Shown here: positions 45,159-53,200 of the stretch, piece by piece
Position numbering within the stretch: the stretch's first letter is position 1
How the letters are laid out: each line of letters opens with the position of its first letter
Assembly (NCBI GenBank): GCA_964466115.1
Contig: CAYXMH010000017.1
Location: 1 to 64,000, forward strand
Direction of reading: 5' to 3'
Length of the DNA: 64,000 nt
From: Pseudolysobacter sp964466115
Lineage (GTDB): Bacteria; Pseudomonadota; Gammaproteobacteria; Xanthomonadales; Rhodanobacteraceae
Translations under genes and position numbers: made by a program
Notes under the pieces: generated by a model
Told to the model about the DNA's origin: nothing
The model's input: the letters and a program-made list of their open reading frames with translations, nothing else
Databases searched by the model: none

Positions 45159-45821
45159 ATGAACCAAGAGCTGACTTTGGTTATCGGCAACAAGAATTAC
45201 TCTTCCTGGTCGTTAAGGCCTTGGCTGGTGTTGCGCCAATTTGATATTGCGTTTAAGGAAGTGAGATTGCCGCTGGATACACCTGAGTTTTACCAGAACA
45301 TCCATCATTACTCTCCCTCGGGCCGCGTTCCAGTTTTAACGCACGGTGATCTTATCGTTTGGGATTCGTTGGCGATTTTGGAATACGTGAATGAGGTATT
45401 TCTTAAGGGCCGGGGTTGGCCCAGTGCCGTTGCCGCACGTGCGGTGGCGCGCTCGATCAGCGCGGAAATGCATTCCGGGTTCAATCATCTGCGCGCCGAA
45501 TGTACGTTCAATTGCCGCAGACGCTTGGCGGATTTTCGCGTGACGCCGCCAGTTCAGCGCGATATCGATCGCATCGGGCAGATTTGGCGCAGCGTGCGCG
45601 AAAGCCATGCAGCGGAGGGTCCTTTCCTGTTCGGAGAGTTCTCCATTGCCGATGCGATGTATGCGCCGATCGTGCTGCGTTACTTAACCTACGGCATCCG
45701 TGTCGGAGCTATCGAACAAGACTATTGCAATGCGATCTGCGCGTTACCTGCGATACAAGCGTGGCTGGCGGATGCCAATGCTGAGGCCGAAGTGGTCGCT
45801 AAATACGAAAAGTCTGCTTGA
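45159..45821 (+). CDS. glutathione S-transferase family protein
   Basis: ATG 45159 (MNQELTLVIGNKNYSSWSLRPW), with AAGGA upstream, gives 220 residues. The N-terminal thioredoxin-like domain carries NKNYSSWSLRPWLVLRQ and the SLAILEYV glutathione-site segment (SLAI). The C-terminal helical domain is typical. Substrate unknown; the NYSSWS opening is typical of the GstA/YfcG-like soluble GSTs in proteobacteria. The stop overlaps the upstream edge of the DMT transporter start. Confidence 0.9.
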   Translation: MNQELTLVIGNKNYSSWSLRPWLVLRQFDIAFKEVRLPLDTPEFYQNIHHYSPSGRVPVLTHGDLIVWDSLAILEYVNEVFLKGRGWPSAVAARAVARSISAEMHSGFNHLRAECTFNCRRRLADFRVTPPVQRDIDRIGQIWRSVRESHAAEGPFLFGEFSIADAMYAPIVLRYLTYGIRVGAIEQDYCNAICALPAIQAWLADANAEAEVVAKYEKSA

Positions 45822-45823
45822 AT

Positions 45824-46744
45824 ATGGCCTTGCCTCCGTCACCGCGTGCAGCGTTATACGGAATGGCGGGCGGGGCGGCCTTGATCAGTACGACAGCCAT
45901 ATTCGTCAAATGGGCCGACGTCGACCCGACCGTTTCTGGGTTTTACCGCATGTTGTTTGGCGGCTTGATGCTGGCGCTGTTGTTGGTCATTGGCGGGAGA
46001 TGGCAGCAGGTGCGGGCAAAGCATTTGCTCTGGTTGACGTTGCCCGCCTTGGCGTTCGCGGCGGATTTGATGCTGTGGCACCGTAGCATCCGCGATATTG
46101 GACCGGGATTGGCCACGTTGCTGGCGAATTTTCAAGTGTTTGTCATGGCGTTGGCGGGGTTGCTGTTTTTTCGCGAGCGCTTAAATACGCGGTTTGTGCT
46201 GGGCCTGATGTTGGCGATGGTTGGGCTATGGGTATTGGTGGCGCCAAGTTGGTCGCAATTCGATGCGCATTACCGAATCGGCGTCATGTTTGGCATTCTC
46301 ACGGGATTTGCTTATGCGGCTTATTTGCTGAGCACGCGCTATGCGCAGAATGGCCGCGTTGCGTTACCACCGCAACAATTGCTGTGCGTGATCTCCCTGT
46401 TGTGCGCCGTCATTTTAGGCATTGCGGGGGCGATGGAGGCGTCCAGCTTTCGTATTCCGAATCTTAAGAGCTGGGCGGCCTTGTTAAGCTTAGGTTTGTT
46501 CGGTCAGGTACTGGGTTGGGTGCTGATCGCGCGCTCAATGCCGCAGCTGCCCGCATCCACAGTGGGATTGTTGTTGTTGCTGCAGCCCAGCCTATCGTTC
46601 GTGCTGGATGTGTTGTTGTTTCGTCGGCTGACCAGCGCAATCGACTGGATTGGCGTGGCATTGTCGTTACTGGGGGTTTTTTTCGGTTCGTGGCGTAAGC
46701 CTAAGAACGATACTGCGTTGGTGGGGTTGCCGGCGACGGAATAA
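45824..46744 (+). CDS. DMT superfamily transporter (EamA type)
   Basis: The 306-residue protein has ten hydrophobic segments in two EamA halves, typical of drug/metabolite transporters. The first half starts LYGMAGGAALISTTAIFVKW and ends near GLWVLVAPSW; the second starts ILTGFAYAAYLLSTRYA. The substrate is unknown. I chose ATG 45824, three bases after the GST stop; a TTG at 45818 would overlap the GST stop. It precedes the truncated M23 peptidase remnant. Confidence 0.9.
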   Translation: MALPPSPRAALYGMAGGAALISTTAIFVKWADVDPTVSGFYRMLFGGLMLALLLVIGGRWQQVRAKHLLWLTLPALAFAADLMLWHRSIRDIGPGLATLLANFQVFVMALAGLLFFRERLNTRFVLGLMLAMVGLWVLVAPSWSQFDAHYRIGVMFGILTGFAYAAYLLSTRYAQNGRVALPPQQLLCVISLLCAVILGIAGAMEASSFRIPNLKSWAALLSLGLFGQVLGWVLIARSMPQLPASTVGLLLLLQPSLSFVLDVLLFRRLTSAIDWIGVALSLLGVFFGSWRKPKNDTALVGLPATE

Positions 46745-46756
46745 GGAGCAAGCGTT

Positions 46757-47110
46757 ATGAAGGTCATAACATTGTTTTTTTTAAGCCTACTGTCCAGTGC
46801 AATGGTTTTTGCCCAAGCGCCAACGGGCGGTGGCGGTATCGACCCCAGTGCATTCAGCGATGAAATGACACCATTGATGCGTGAACGCATCAATGCGGAA
46901 CTTGAGCACAACGTGGCTGCGCTTACCCGCCAAGGCAAGTTGCTGCCGTTACCAAGCGATGCGGTGAGTTTGTATTGGCCGCTTAGGACAACGACCATCA
47001 GCGATGCCGATTATCACGGCATATCCAACTGGGTGGATTTGGATGCGACATACCCTAACCATTTGCTCGATTGGAATTGCGGTGCTCGTACCTACAACGA
47101 AGCCGGCTAA
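46757..47110 (+). pseudogene. truncated secreted M23-type peptidase (N-terminal remnant)
   Basis: The 117-residue frame has a good ribosome binding site (AAGGAG), a signal peptide (1-20, ending VFAQ) and then a leader that looks like the front of secreted M23 metallopeptidases: VSLYWPLRTTTISD, GISNWVDLD, and DWNCGARTYNEAG. In full proteins I know of, the last motif continues into a Gly-Tyr-Asn-His segment with the zinc-binding part of the enzyme. Here a stop follows NEAG directly, so the catalytic domain is missing. The 18 bases between the stop and the end of oxyR hold no rest of the gene. It may be a relic or a short secreted peptide. Confidence 0.65.
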
Positions 47111-47128
47111 ACAAAACGGAGTTGCCGT

Positions 47129-48028
47129 TTATTGCAGCAGTGTTTTCGGTAACGCAGCGAAGAGATTCGCGAGCTTATGTAAAAACTCAGCGACCGCCGT
47201 GCTTTTGCGCCACACCATGGCGATGCGCCGGCTTGGCGCTTTGCCGCGGAATTTCATCAAGTGAATACGGCGCGATACCGCAACGGGTGGTTTGACGGAG
47301 AGCATCGGAAGCAATGTGATGCCGACGTTCGCGGCGACCATCTGGCGCAAAGTCTCCAGACTGGTTGCACGAAAGCCGGTCTTTTCATTCGCGCCAGCCA
47401 GTTTGCATACGTCCAAAGCCTGTTCGCGCAAACAGTGTCCATCCTCCAGCAGCAACAGGTTGGCATCGGCAAGATCATCGATCACTAAGGTTTTGCGTTG
47501 CGCAAGTTCGTGATGTTGCGGTACGGCGAGCAGAAAGGGTTCCTCGAACAGAAATTCGGTATGCAATTGTTCATCGACGATCGGCAACGCCAATAGGCCT
47601 GCATCGAGGCGCCCCTCGCGCAATTGCCGCAAAATGATTTCGGTTTTTTCCTCAACCAATAATAATTCCAATCGTGGAAACTGTTTGCAGATGCTTGGAA
47701 CCACATGCGGCAATAAGTAAGGGCCGAGTGTGGGGAAAAGTCCCAAACGTACGGTGCCCGACTCGGGGTCTGCAGTGCGCCGCGCCAGTGTTTTGATTTG
47801 ATCGACGTCGCGCAGCACAGCGCGGGCGCGGCGGGTCACCTCTTCGCCAATTTCGGTGAATAGGACCTTGCGTGGGTTGCGTTCTATAAGGATTACGCCA
47901 AGCTCTTGTTCGAGTTTCTTGATTTGCGTGGACAACGTCGGCTGGCTGACAAAGCACGCCTGCGCCGCGCGGCCGAAGTGCTTGAATTCGTCCAATGCGA
48001 CCAAATAACGCAAATCCCGCAAATTCAT
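47129..48028 (-). CDS. oxyR: hydrogen peroxide-inducible regulator OxyR
   Basis: OxyR is a LysR-type activator that forms a Cys199-Cys208 disulfide on peroxide exposure and turns on defence genes. The 299-residue protein (ATG 48028) has an N-terminal HTH (LRDLRYLVALDEFKHFGRAA) and the redox pair in GHCLREQALDVC, with Cys199 and Cys208, the same numbers as E. coli. It is divergent from ahpC, with a dyad between them. I preferred ATG 48028 over TTG 48040 because GGATGGT lies upstream. Its 3' end abuts the truncated M23 remnant. Confidence 0.95.
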   Translation of the reverse strand: MNLRDLRYLVALDEFKHFGRAAQACFVSQPTLSTQIKKLEQELGVILIERNPRKVLFTEIGEEVTRRARAVLRDVDQIKTLARRTADPESGTVRLGLFPTLGPYLLPHVVPSICKQFPRLELLLVEEKTEIILRQLREGRLDAGLLALPIVDEQLHTEFLFEEPFLLAVPQHHELAQRKTLVIDDLADANLLLLEDGHCLREQALDVCKLAGANEKTGFRATSLETLRQMVAANVGITLLPMLSVKPPVAVSRRIHLMKFRGKAPSRRIAMVWRKSTAVAEFLHKLANLFAALPKTLLQ

Positions 48029-48046
48029 AGAACCATCCAAGTTTAA

Positions 48047-48113
48047 TGATTGATATTATCAATCGATAATATGATATCAATCAATTGGATTAATAGAAAT
48101 AGTGGGTTAAAAT
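48047..48113 (+). promoter_or_regulatory. OxyR-type dyad and ahpC promoter
   Basis: TGATTGATAT (48047-48056) and ATATCAATCA (48074-48083) form a perfect dyad in an AT-rich stretch centred at 48065, fitting a LysR/OxyR-type site. Directly after it lie TTGGAT (48085-48090) and TAAAAT (48108-48113), spaced by 17 bases, which look like the -35 and -10 of ahpC. A site abutting the -35 is the class-I activator layout. OxyR binding is inferred from the divergent oxyR gene. Confidence 0.7.
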
Positions 48114-48159
48114 GCGCTTCCACGATTCGATCCACCCCAACCATCCAAGGAGCTAGCTC

Positions 48160-48699
48160 ATGCTGACCGTAGGCGATTTGTTTCCCAATTTTGCCGTGAA
48201 AGCCACCGTATCCAATGACTTGAAAACGGCGTTTGTTGATATCCACAACAAGTCTTATCCAGGCAAATGGCTGTGCGTGTTTTTCTACCCGAAAGATTTC
48301 ACCTTTGTCTGCCCCACCGAAATCGTCGGTTTTGGCGAGCTCAATAAACAATTTGCCGATCGTGATTGCCAGGTGTTAACCGGCAGCATCGATTCGGAGT
48401 TTGTGCATTTGGCTTGGCGGCGCGATCACAAGGATCTCGGCAAACTGCCGTTCCCGATGTTGGCCGATGTAAAGCGCGAGCTCACGTCGGCTTTGGGCAT
48501 TCTTGACAAGGACGCCGGTGTCGCCAAGCGCGCGACGTTTTTGGTCGACCCCAACGGCGTTATTCGCTTTGTCGATGTCACCGATATGAGCGTGGGACGC
48601 AACCCCGCTGAAGTATTGCGCGTGCTCGACGCGCTGCAGACCGATGAGTTGTGTCCGTGCAATTGGAGCAAAGGCGAAGATACGTTAAAAGTGGCCTAA
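48160..48699 (+). CDS. ahpC: alkyl hydroperoxide reductase AhpC (2-Cys peroxiredoxin)
   Basis: AhpC reduces peroxides and peroxynitrite. The 179-residue peroxiredoxin has the peroxidatic Cys51 in FTFVCPTEI and a C-terminal Cys-Pro-Cys pair (Cys165 and Cys167 in ELCPCNWSKG). The C-x-C arrangement is that of actinobacterial AhpC, which uses AhpD rather than AhpF as reductant; the adjacent ahpD agrees. AAGGAG lies seven bases before ATG 48160. A terminator-like hairpin separates it from ahpD. Confidence 0.95.
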   Translation: MLTVGDLFPNFAVKATVSNDLKTAFVDIHNKSYPGKWLCVFFYPKDFTFVCPTEIVGFGELNKQFADRDCQVLTGSIDSEFVHLAWRRDHKDLGKLPFPMLADVKRELTSALGILDKDAGVAKRATFLVDPNGVIRFVDVTDMSVGRNPAEVLRVLDALQTDELCPCNWSKGEDTLKVA

Positions 48700-48725
48700 G
48701 CTTGCCAATGACGGCCACGAGGTTT

Positions 48726-48767
48726 CCAAAGCGGGAGCCGTATCGCGCTCTCGCTTTGGATTTTTTA
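48726..48767 (+). terminator. hairpin and T-run between ahpC and ahpD
   Basis: TCCAAAGCGGGAG (48726-48738) pairs with CTCTCGCTTTGGA (48749-48761) with one G-U pair, followed by six T. It would end much of the ahpC transcript; ahpD expression would come from read-through or its own promoter. Confidence 0.82.
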
Positions 48768-48795
48768 ATGATTTTTTCATAGCGGGAGCTGCGCA

Positions 48796-49335
48796 ATGAG
48801 CCTAGCCGAATTGAGAACCGCTTTGCCTGAGTTCGCGCGGGATCTGCGTTTGAATCTGGAATCGGTCTTAACCGAGGCCGGTGCCCCTGGATTGAGCGCA
48901 AAGCAGCTGTGGTTGGTGGCGTTGAGCAGCGCGATTGCCGCGCGCCATGCACCGTTGGTTCAGGTGATTAGCGCCGAAGCCTCGTCACATGCGTCGGAAC
49001 CTGAGTTAAACGGCGCCAAAGCCGCCGCGGCGATTATGGCCATGAACAATATTTATTACCGATTTACGCATTTGGTATCGGATCAGGAATACTCGAAATT
49101 GCCGGCGCGTTTGCGCATGAACGTGATGGCAAATCCAGGTTGCGGCAAAGTGGAATTCGAGCTGTGTTCGATTGCCGTATCGGCGATAAACGGTTGTGGC
49201 GCGTGTTTGGATTCACATGAAAAAACGCTGCGCCATCACAATGTGTCGGCACAAGCCGTGCAAAGTGCGGTGCGGATTGCGGCCGTGGTTCACGCGGTGG
49301 CGGTGATATTGGAGCAGGCTGCCGATTCCAAGTAG
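48796..49335 (+). CDS. ahpD: alkyl hydroperoxidase AhpD
   Basis: AhpD is a carboxymuconolactone-decarboxylase-fold protein that reduces AhpC with electrons from lipoamide and is itself peroxidase-active. The 179-residue protein has the catalytic C-x-x-C-x-x-x-H in GCGACLDSHEK (Cys134, Cys137, His141), with Glu120 upstream as in the proton relay. It follows ahpC by 96 bases, after a hairpin. AGCGGGAGC is repeated in its ribosome-binding region. A repeat follows it. Confidence 0.93.
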   Translation: MSLAELRTALPEFARDLRLNLESVLTEAGAPGLSAKQLWLVALSSAIAARHAPLVQVISAEASSHASEPELNGAKAAAAIMAMNNIYYRFTHLVSDQEYSKLPARLRMNVMANPGCGKVEFELCSIAVSAINGCGACLDSHEKTLRHHNVSAQAVQSAVRIAAVVHAVAVILEQAADSK

Positions 49336-49357
49336 CTTGGCATTGGCGATAACGTGT

Positions 49358-49414
49358 CATTTATTAAGGCCGTTCATGGTTCGACAGGCTCACCACGAAC
49401 GGCCTTAATAAATG
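49358..49414. repeat. palindrome containing a degenerate half of the GTCGAAGG-type repeat
   Basis: CATTTATTAAGGCCGTTC (49358-49375) and its exact reverse complement (49397-49414) flank GACAGGCTCACCACGAACGG, a piece of the same repeat type as at 26258 and 40013. It lies after ahpD and would form a stable hairpin. Confidence 0.85.
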
Positions 49415-49565
49415 GCATGTGAGCCGGGTTTAAGTGGAATGGCTTAGCACAACCCGTGGAACGATAAACTCCGTATATCGTTGGTTAAATGCAAGGCTCT
49501 TCGGCAAAGATTCATTGCCTTCTGGTCCGATGGTTTCTATTATTGCGGCCACTCATCTTCGGTCG

Positions 49566-50132
49566 ATGCGCATGAATGCTCCTCCAGTGAAACGACCCGC
49601 CGAGCTTTTCGCTCAGATACCCGAACGCAATACCGCCGATGTCCTGTTGCGCACCACCCAACAGCATCACGTGGCATTAAGCTCAATGGCCGATACCAAG
49701 GCCAATATCATCATCACGGTGTCGTCGATTGTGTTGACGTTGAGCCTTGGCAAGATGAGCGAAGTGAATTTGCGCACCAGTGTATTGACCTTAACGGTAT
49801 TCACCTTGCTGGCGTTGTTGCTCGCGATTCTTGCCGTATTGCCGAAGTATCGACCGTTAAAGCTCAGCAACAGCGAGGAGTTGCCCTCCGGGTTCAATTT
49901 GCTGTTTTTTGGACATTTCACTGAGTTGACGCGCGAGCGCTTCCAAGCCGAGGTGGTGCGAAGCCTGGCGGCCGATGGATCGGTCTACGCGGCGATGGCT
50001 GCCGATATCTACAGTTTAGGCAGCTATTTGGCGCACCACAAATACCGCTATCTGCGGTGGAGCTATTTAAGCTTCCTGACCGGGTTTGTTTTGGCTTCCC
50101 TAGAGCAATTGTGGCTGCTGATGTTGCATTGA
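49566..50132 (+). CDS. DUF5706 (Pycsar effector TM-like) membrane protein
   Basis: The 188-residue protein opens with a soluble helical part whose core reads DVLLRTTQQHHVALSSMAD followed by TKANIIITVSSIVLTLSL. This matches DUF5706, the domain of PycTM, the membrane-acting effector of Pycsar anti-phage defence. It has about three membrane segments (in the middle and at the end) with a soluble stretch between. The start could be earlier (GTG 49434), but a short start at ATG 49566 or 49572 is favoured. No pyrimidine cyclase gene is seen within this window, so it may be an orphan or a non-defence member. Confidence 0.78.
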   Translation: MRMNAPPVKRPAELFAQIPERNTADVLLRTTQQHHVALSSMADTKANIIITVSSIVLTLSLGKMSEVNLRTSVLTLTVFTLLALLLAILAVLPKYRPLKLSNSEELPSGFNLLFFGHFTELTRERFQAEVVRSLAADGSVYAAMAADIYSLGSYLAHHKYRYLRWSYLSFLTGFVLASLEQLWLLMLH

Positions 50133-50202
50133 GCGGATTTAACCCCGATCGTGCCGCTAGACCGTTGCACGAGATTGGCAATCGATGACCGGAGACAAAC
50201 GA

Positions 50203-53200
50203 ATGCGCATCAAGCTCCTTGGGTGGTTGTTGGCTGGCGCGGTCTGTTCATGCGCTTATGCGCAAACAGCACCGATCAACGACGCAACACTGCCTGCGGC
50301 ATTGCGCGAATGGCGCCCATGGGTAATGAAGGGGCTGGAATATCGCTCTTGCCCCTTCATTGCCACTACAACTCCGGCGGGAGTCGATACCTTTGTTTGC
50401 GCCTGGCCCGGCAAGTTGCTCATTAACGCGGATGCCAAAGGCGCGACATTCAACCAACATTGGCGTGTCGAAGCCCAAGAATGGATTGCGCTGCCCGGAG
50501 ATAATGAGAACTGGCCACAGGAGCTCACCGTCAATGGCCAACGATTCCCGGTATCGCTGTTCAACGGCGCCCCCGCGCTTAGGCTTGATCCCGGCAGCTA
50601 TGAAATCCATGCCCGAATTCCCTGGAGCGAGCGTCCGCAATCGTTGCGTGTGCCCGATACGATTGGCTTGGTTGAACTTAGCGTCGATGGAAAGGTGATC
50701 TCTCCGCTGGAGCGCAATGGCGAGTCTCTGACGTTGGGTCGTGCTGCCAGCGGCGCAGCGGAGGCCGAGTCGCTGTCGCTGCGTGTGTTTCGCAAGATCA
50801 GCGATGGATTGCCCCCCACTCTGGATACAAAAATCGAATTCGACGTGGCCGGTCCCGGTCGCGAGAGCGTTCTTGGCCCGATTTTGCCGCAAGATTTTGT
50901 TGCCACCGCGTTGGATGGCGAGCTGCCGGCCCGGCTTGATCCGGATGGCAAGCTGCATATTCAATTGCGTCCGGGTACCTGGACTTTGGATGTGTCGGCG
51001 CGTGCCTCAACGCCTTTGAGTAACTTAACCGTCAAGCTTGGCGCAGAGCCTTGGCCGATGGAGGAAATCTGGAGTTACGAGTCGGTGCCGGGCTTGCGCG
51101 TGACCAGCGCCGACAGCGCAGTGCCGATTGATCCCGCGCAAGCCGGCGTGCCAGAGGAGTGGCGCTCTCTTCCTGCCTTCGCCATGCAAGAAGGCAGCTC
51201 CATCAGCATTGAAGAGCGTGCGCGCGGCCTTGCCGCGACGGATACCAATCGGCTGCATTTGCAGCGCGAAGCGTGGTTGGATTTTGCGGGCACCGGTTTA
51301 TTTGCGAAAGATCGCATTCAGGGACGCATGGTGCGCGATTGGCGCTTGGATGTTGCAGCGCCTTTCACGTTGACGCGAGCGCAGGCCGATGGCGAGGGTT
51401 TATTGATCACGCGCCAGGCCAAGACCGACGTTAGTGGCGTTGAGTTACGCAATCCGAATATCAATGTATCCGCCGGAGTGCATATCGATGCAGCAGGCGG
51501 CTCGCTGCCGATCACCGGTTGGCAGCAAACTTTCGATTCGGTTGGCTTGACCCTGCATTTGCCTTACGGCTATCGATTGCTGGGAGCACCCGGTGCCGAC
51601 ACAGCTTATGGCACATGGATGGCGCGCTGGACCTTATTGGATGTGTTTATTGTTGCAATCATCGCGTTATTGGGTTGGCGCTTGTTCGGTTTGATCGGAG
51701 GGTTGGCGGGGTTGTTGTATTTGGTGCTTGGTTATCAGGAGCCGGGCGCGCCGTTGTGGGCGCTGGGGGCGGTAATGGTATTTGAATTGATAACCCGAGC
51801 GTTGCCGGTCGGAAAACTGGCGCGTTTTAGCAATGCACTGGTGCGCATCGCTTTAGTGGTTTTGGTGTTGACGGCATTGCCATTTATGGCCGATCAGGTC
51901 CGATTTGCACTTTATCCACAATTGGAGTCTGCGCCCACCGTTTATAACCGCTTGGTTGAATCGGAGCGTTTCCGGGCCGTGCCGCAATCGGTTGCACCTT
52001 ACAAAGGCCCCGCGGAAGTCGATACGCTCAATGAGCCCGAGCAACAAACGGAAATGTCGATTGACGACAAGGACGAAAGCCGGCCTGCGGCGCCCGTCAT
52101 GGCTTCGCCAAAACCGATGCTCGATGGTGGCTTATCTGGGAAAGAGTTGCCGCGTACACAAGCAAAGGGCAAATTCGCGGATCTTAAGAAAGCGAATAGC
52201 CTAGGCAATGCTCAATCCTCGTGGCAGATGAAGCGCTATGCCGAAAACACCAATATTCAAGCGGGCCGTGGTGAACCGGGTTGGCAGTACGGGTCGACGT
52301 ATGCGTTGAGTTGGAGTGGCCCGGTGGCGTCGACGCAGGAAGTTCGTTTGGTTATAGCACCGCCCTGGCTGGTGCGCAGCTTACGTTTGATGTTGGTCGC
52401 TTTATTGGTGTTTGTTGCCGCCCGGCTGTTCGGACGCGGGATTTCGTCGCGGATAAGTACACCCACTGCTCGCGCGGCCGGTATCATCACCGCGTTGTTC
52501 ATCATTGGCGGTGGCTTCACGTTCTCGACAGCGAAGGCCCAAGGCGCGCCATCGCAGGAGTTACTCAATGAGCTGCGCACGCGCTTAATCGAAGCACCAA
52601 AGTGCGCACCGAGTTGCGCACTCCTGGCATGGGCCAAGGTTGATGCGCAAGGCGATAATCTGCACTTTGCGCTTGAAGCCCAGACCGCAGAGCGTGTGGC
52701 GTTGCCGTTACCCTCGGACGAGAAAACCTTGACGCTTAAGTCGGTGTCGCTGGATGGCGTTGCACAAGATGGCATGCTGCGCAAAAACGGGCAATTGTGG
52801 CTCACGGTGGCGCGGGGTGTGCACCGCATTGAAATGGCCTTCACCGTCGTTGCGGTCGATAAAGTGTCGTTACCGTTTCCGTTAAAACCGGTACGGGTCG
52901 AGTTCAGTGGCAGCGGGTGGGAGGCCGGCGGAATCAGTGAGGATCGCTTGTTGACGGAAACGCTCGATCTCATCCGCATGCGCGAATCGGGTAGCGAACC
53001 GGCAGCGGGTACGACACAGCAATTTCCGCCGTATGTGCAACTTACGCGTAACATAAAACTCGATCTTGATTGGGAAGTGGAAAACAACGTTCAACGCCTC
53101 GCCCCGCAAGAGGGCGGATTTTCGGTGGAGTTGGGGCTGCTGAAGAGCGAGCACGTCACCACCGCGCAATTGAAGGTGAAAGACAACCGCATCACCGTGC

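Noticed and set aside
52257..53087. 276-residue minus-strand frame inside the large membrane protein gene
   Set aside because: Fully antisense to a coherent 1397-residue frame with signal peptide and membrane segments; no start signals of its own.
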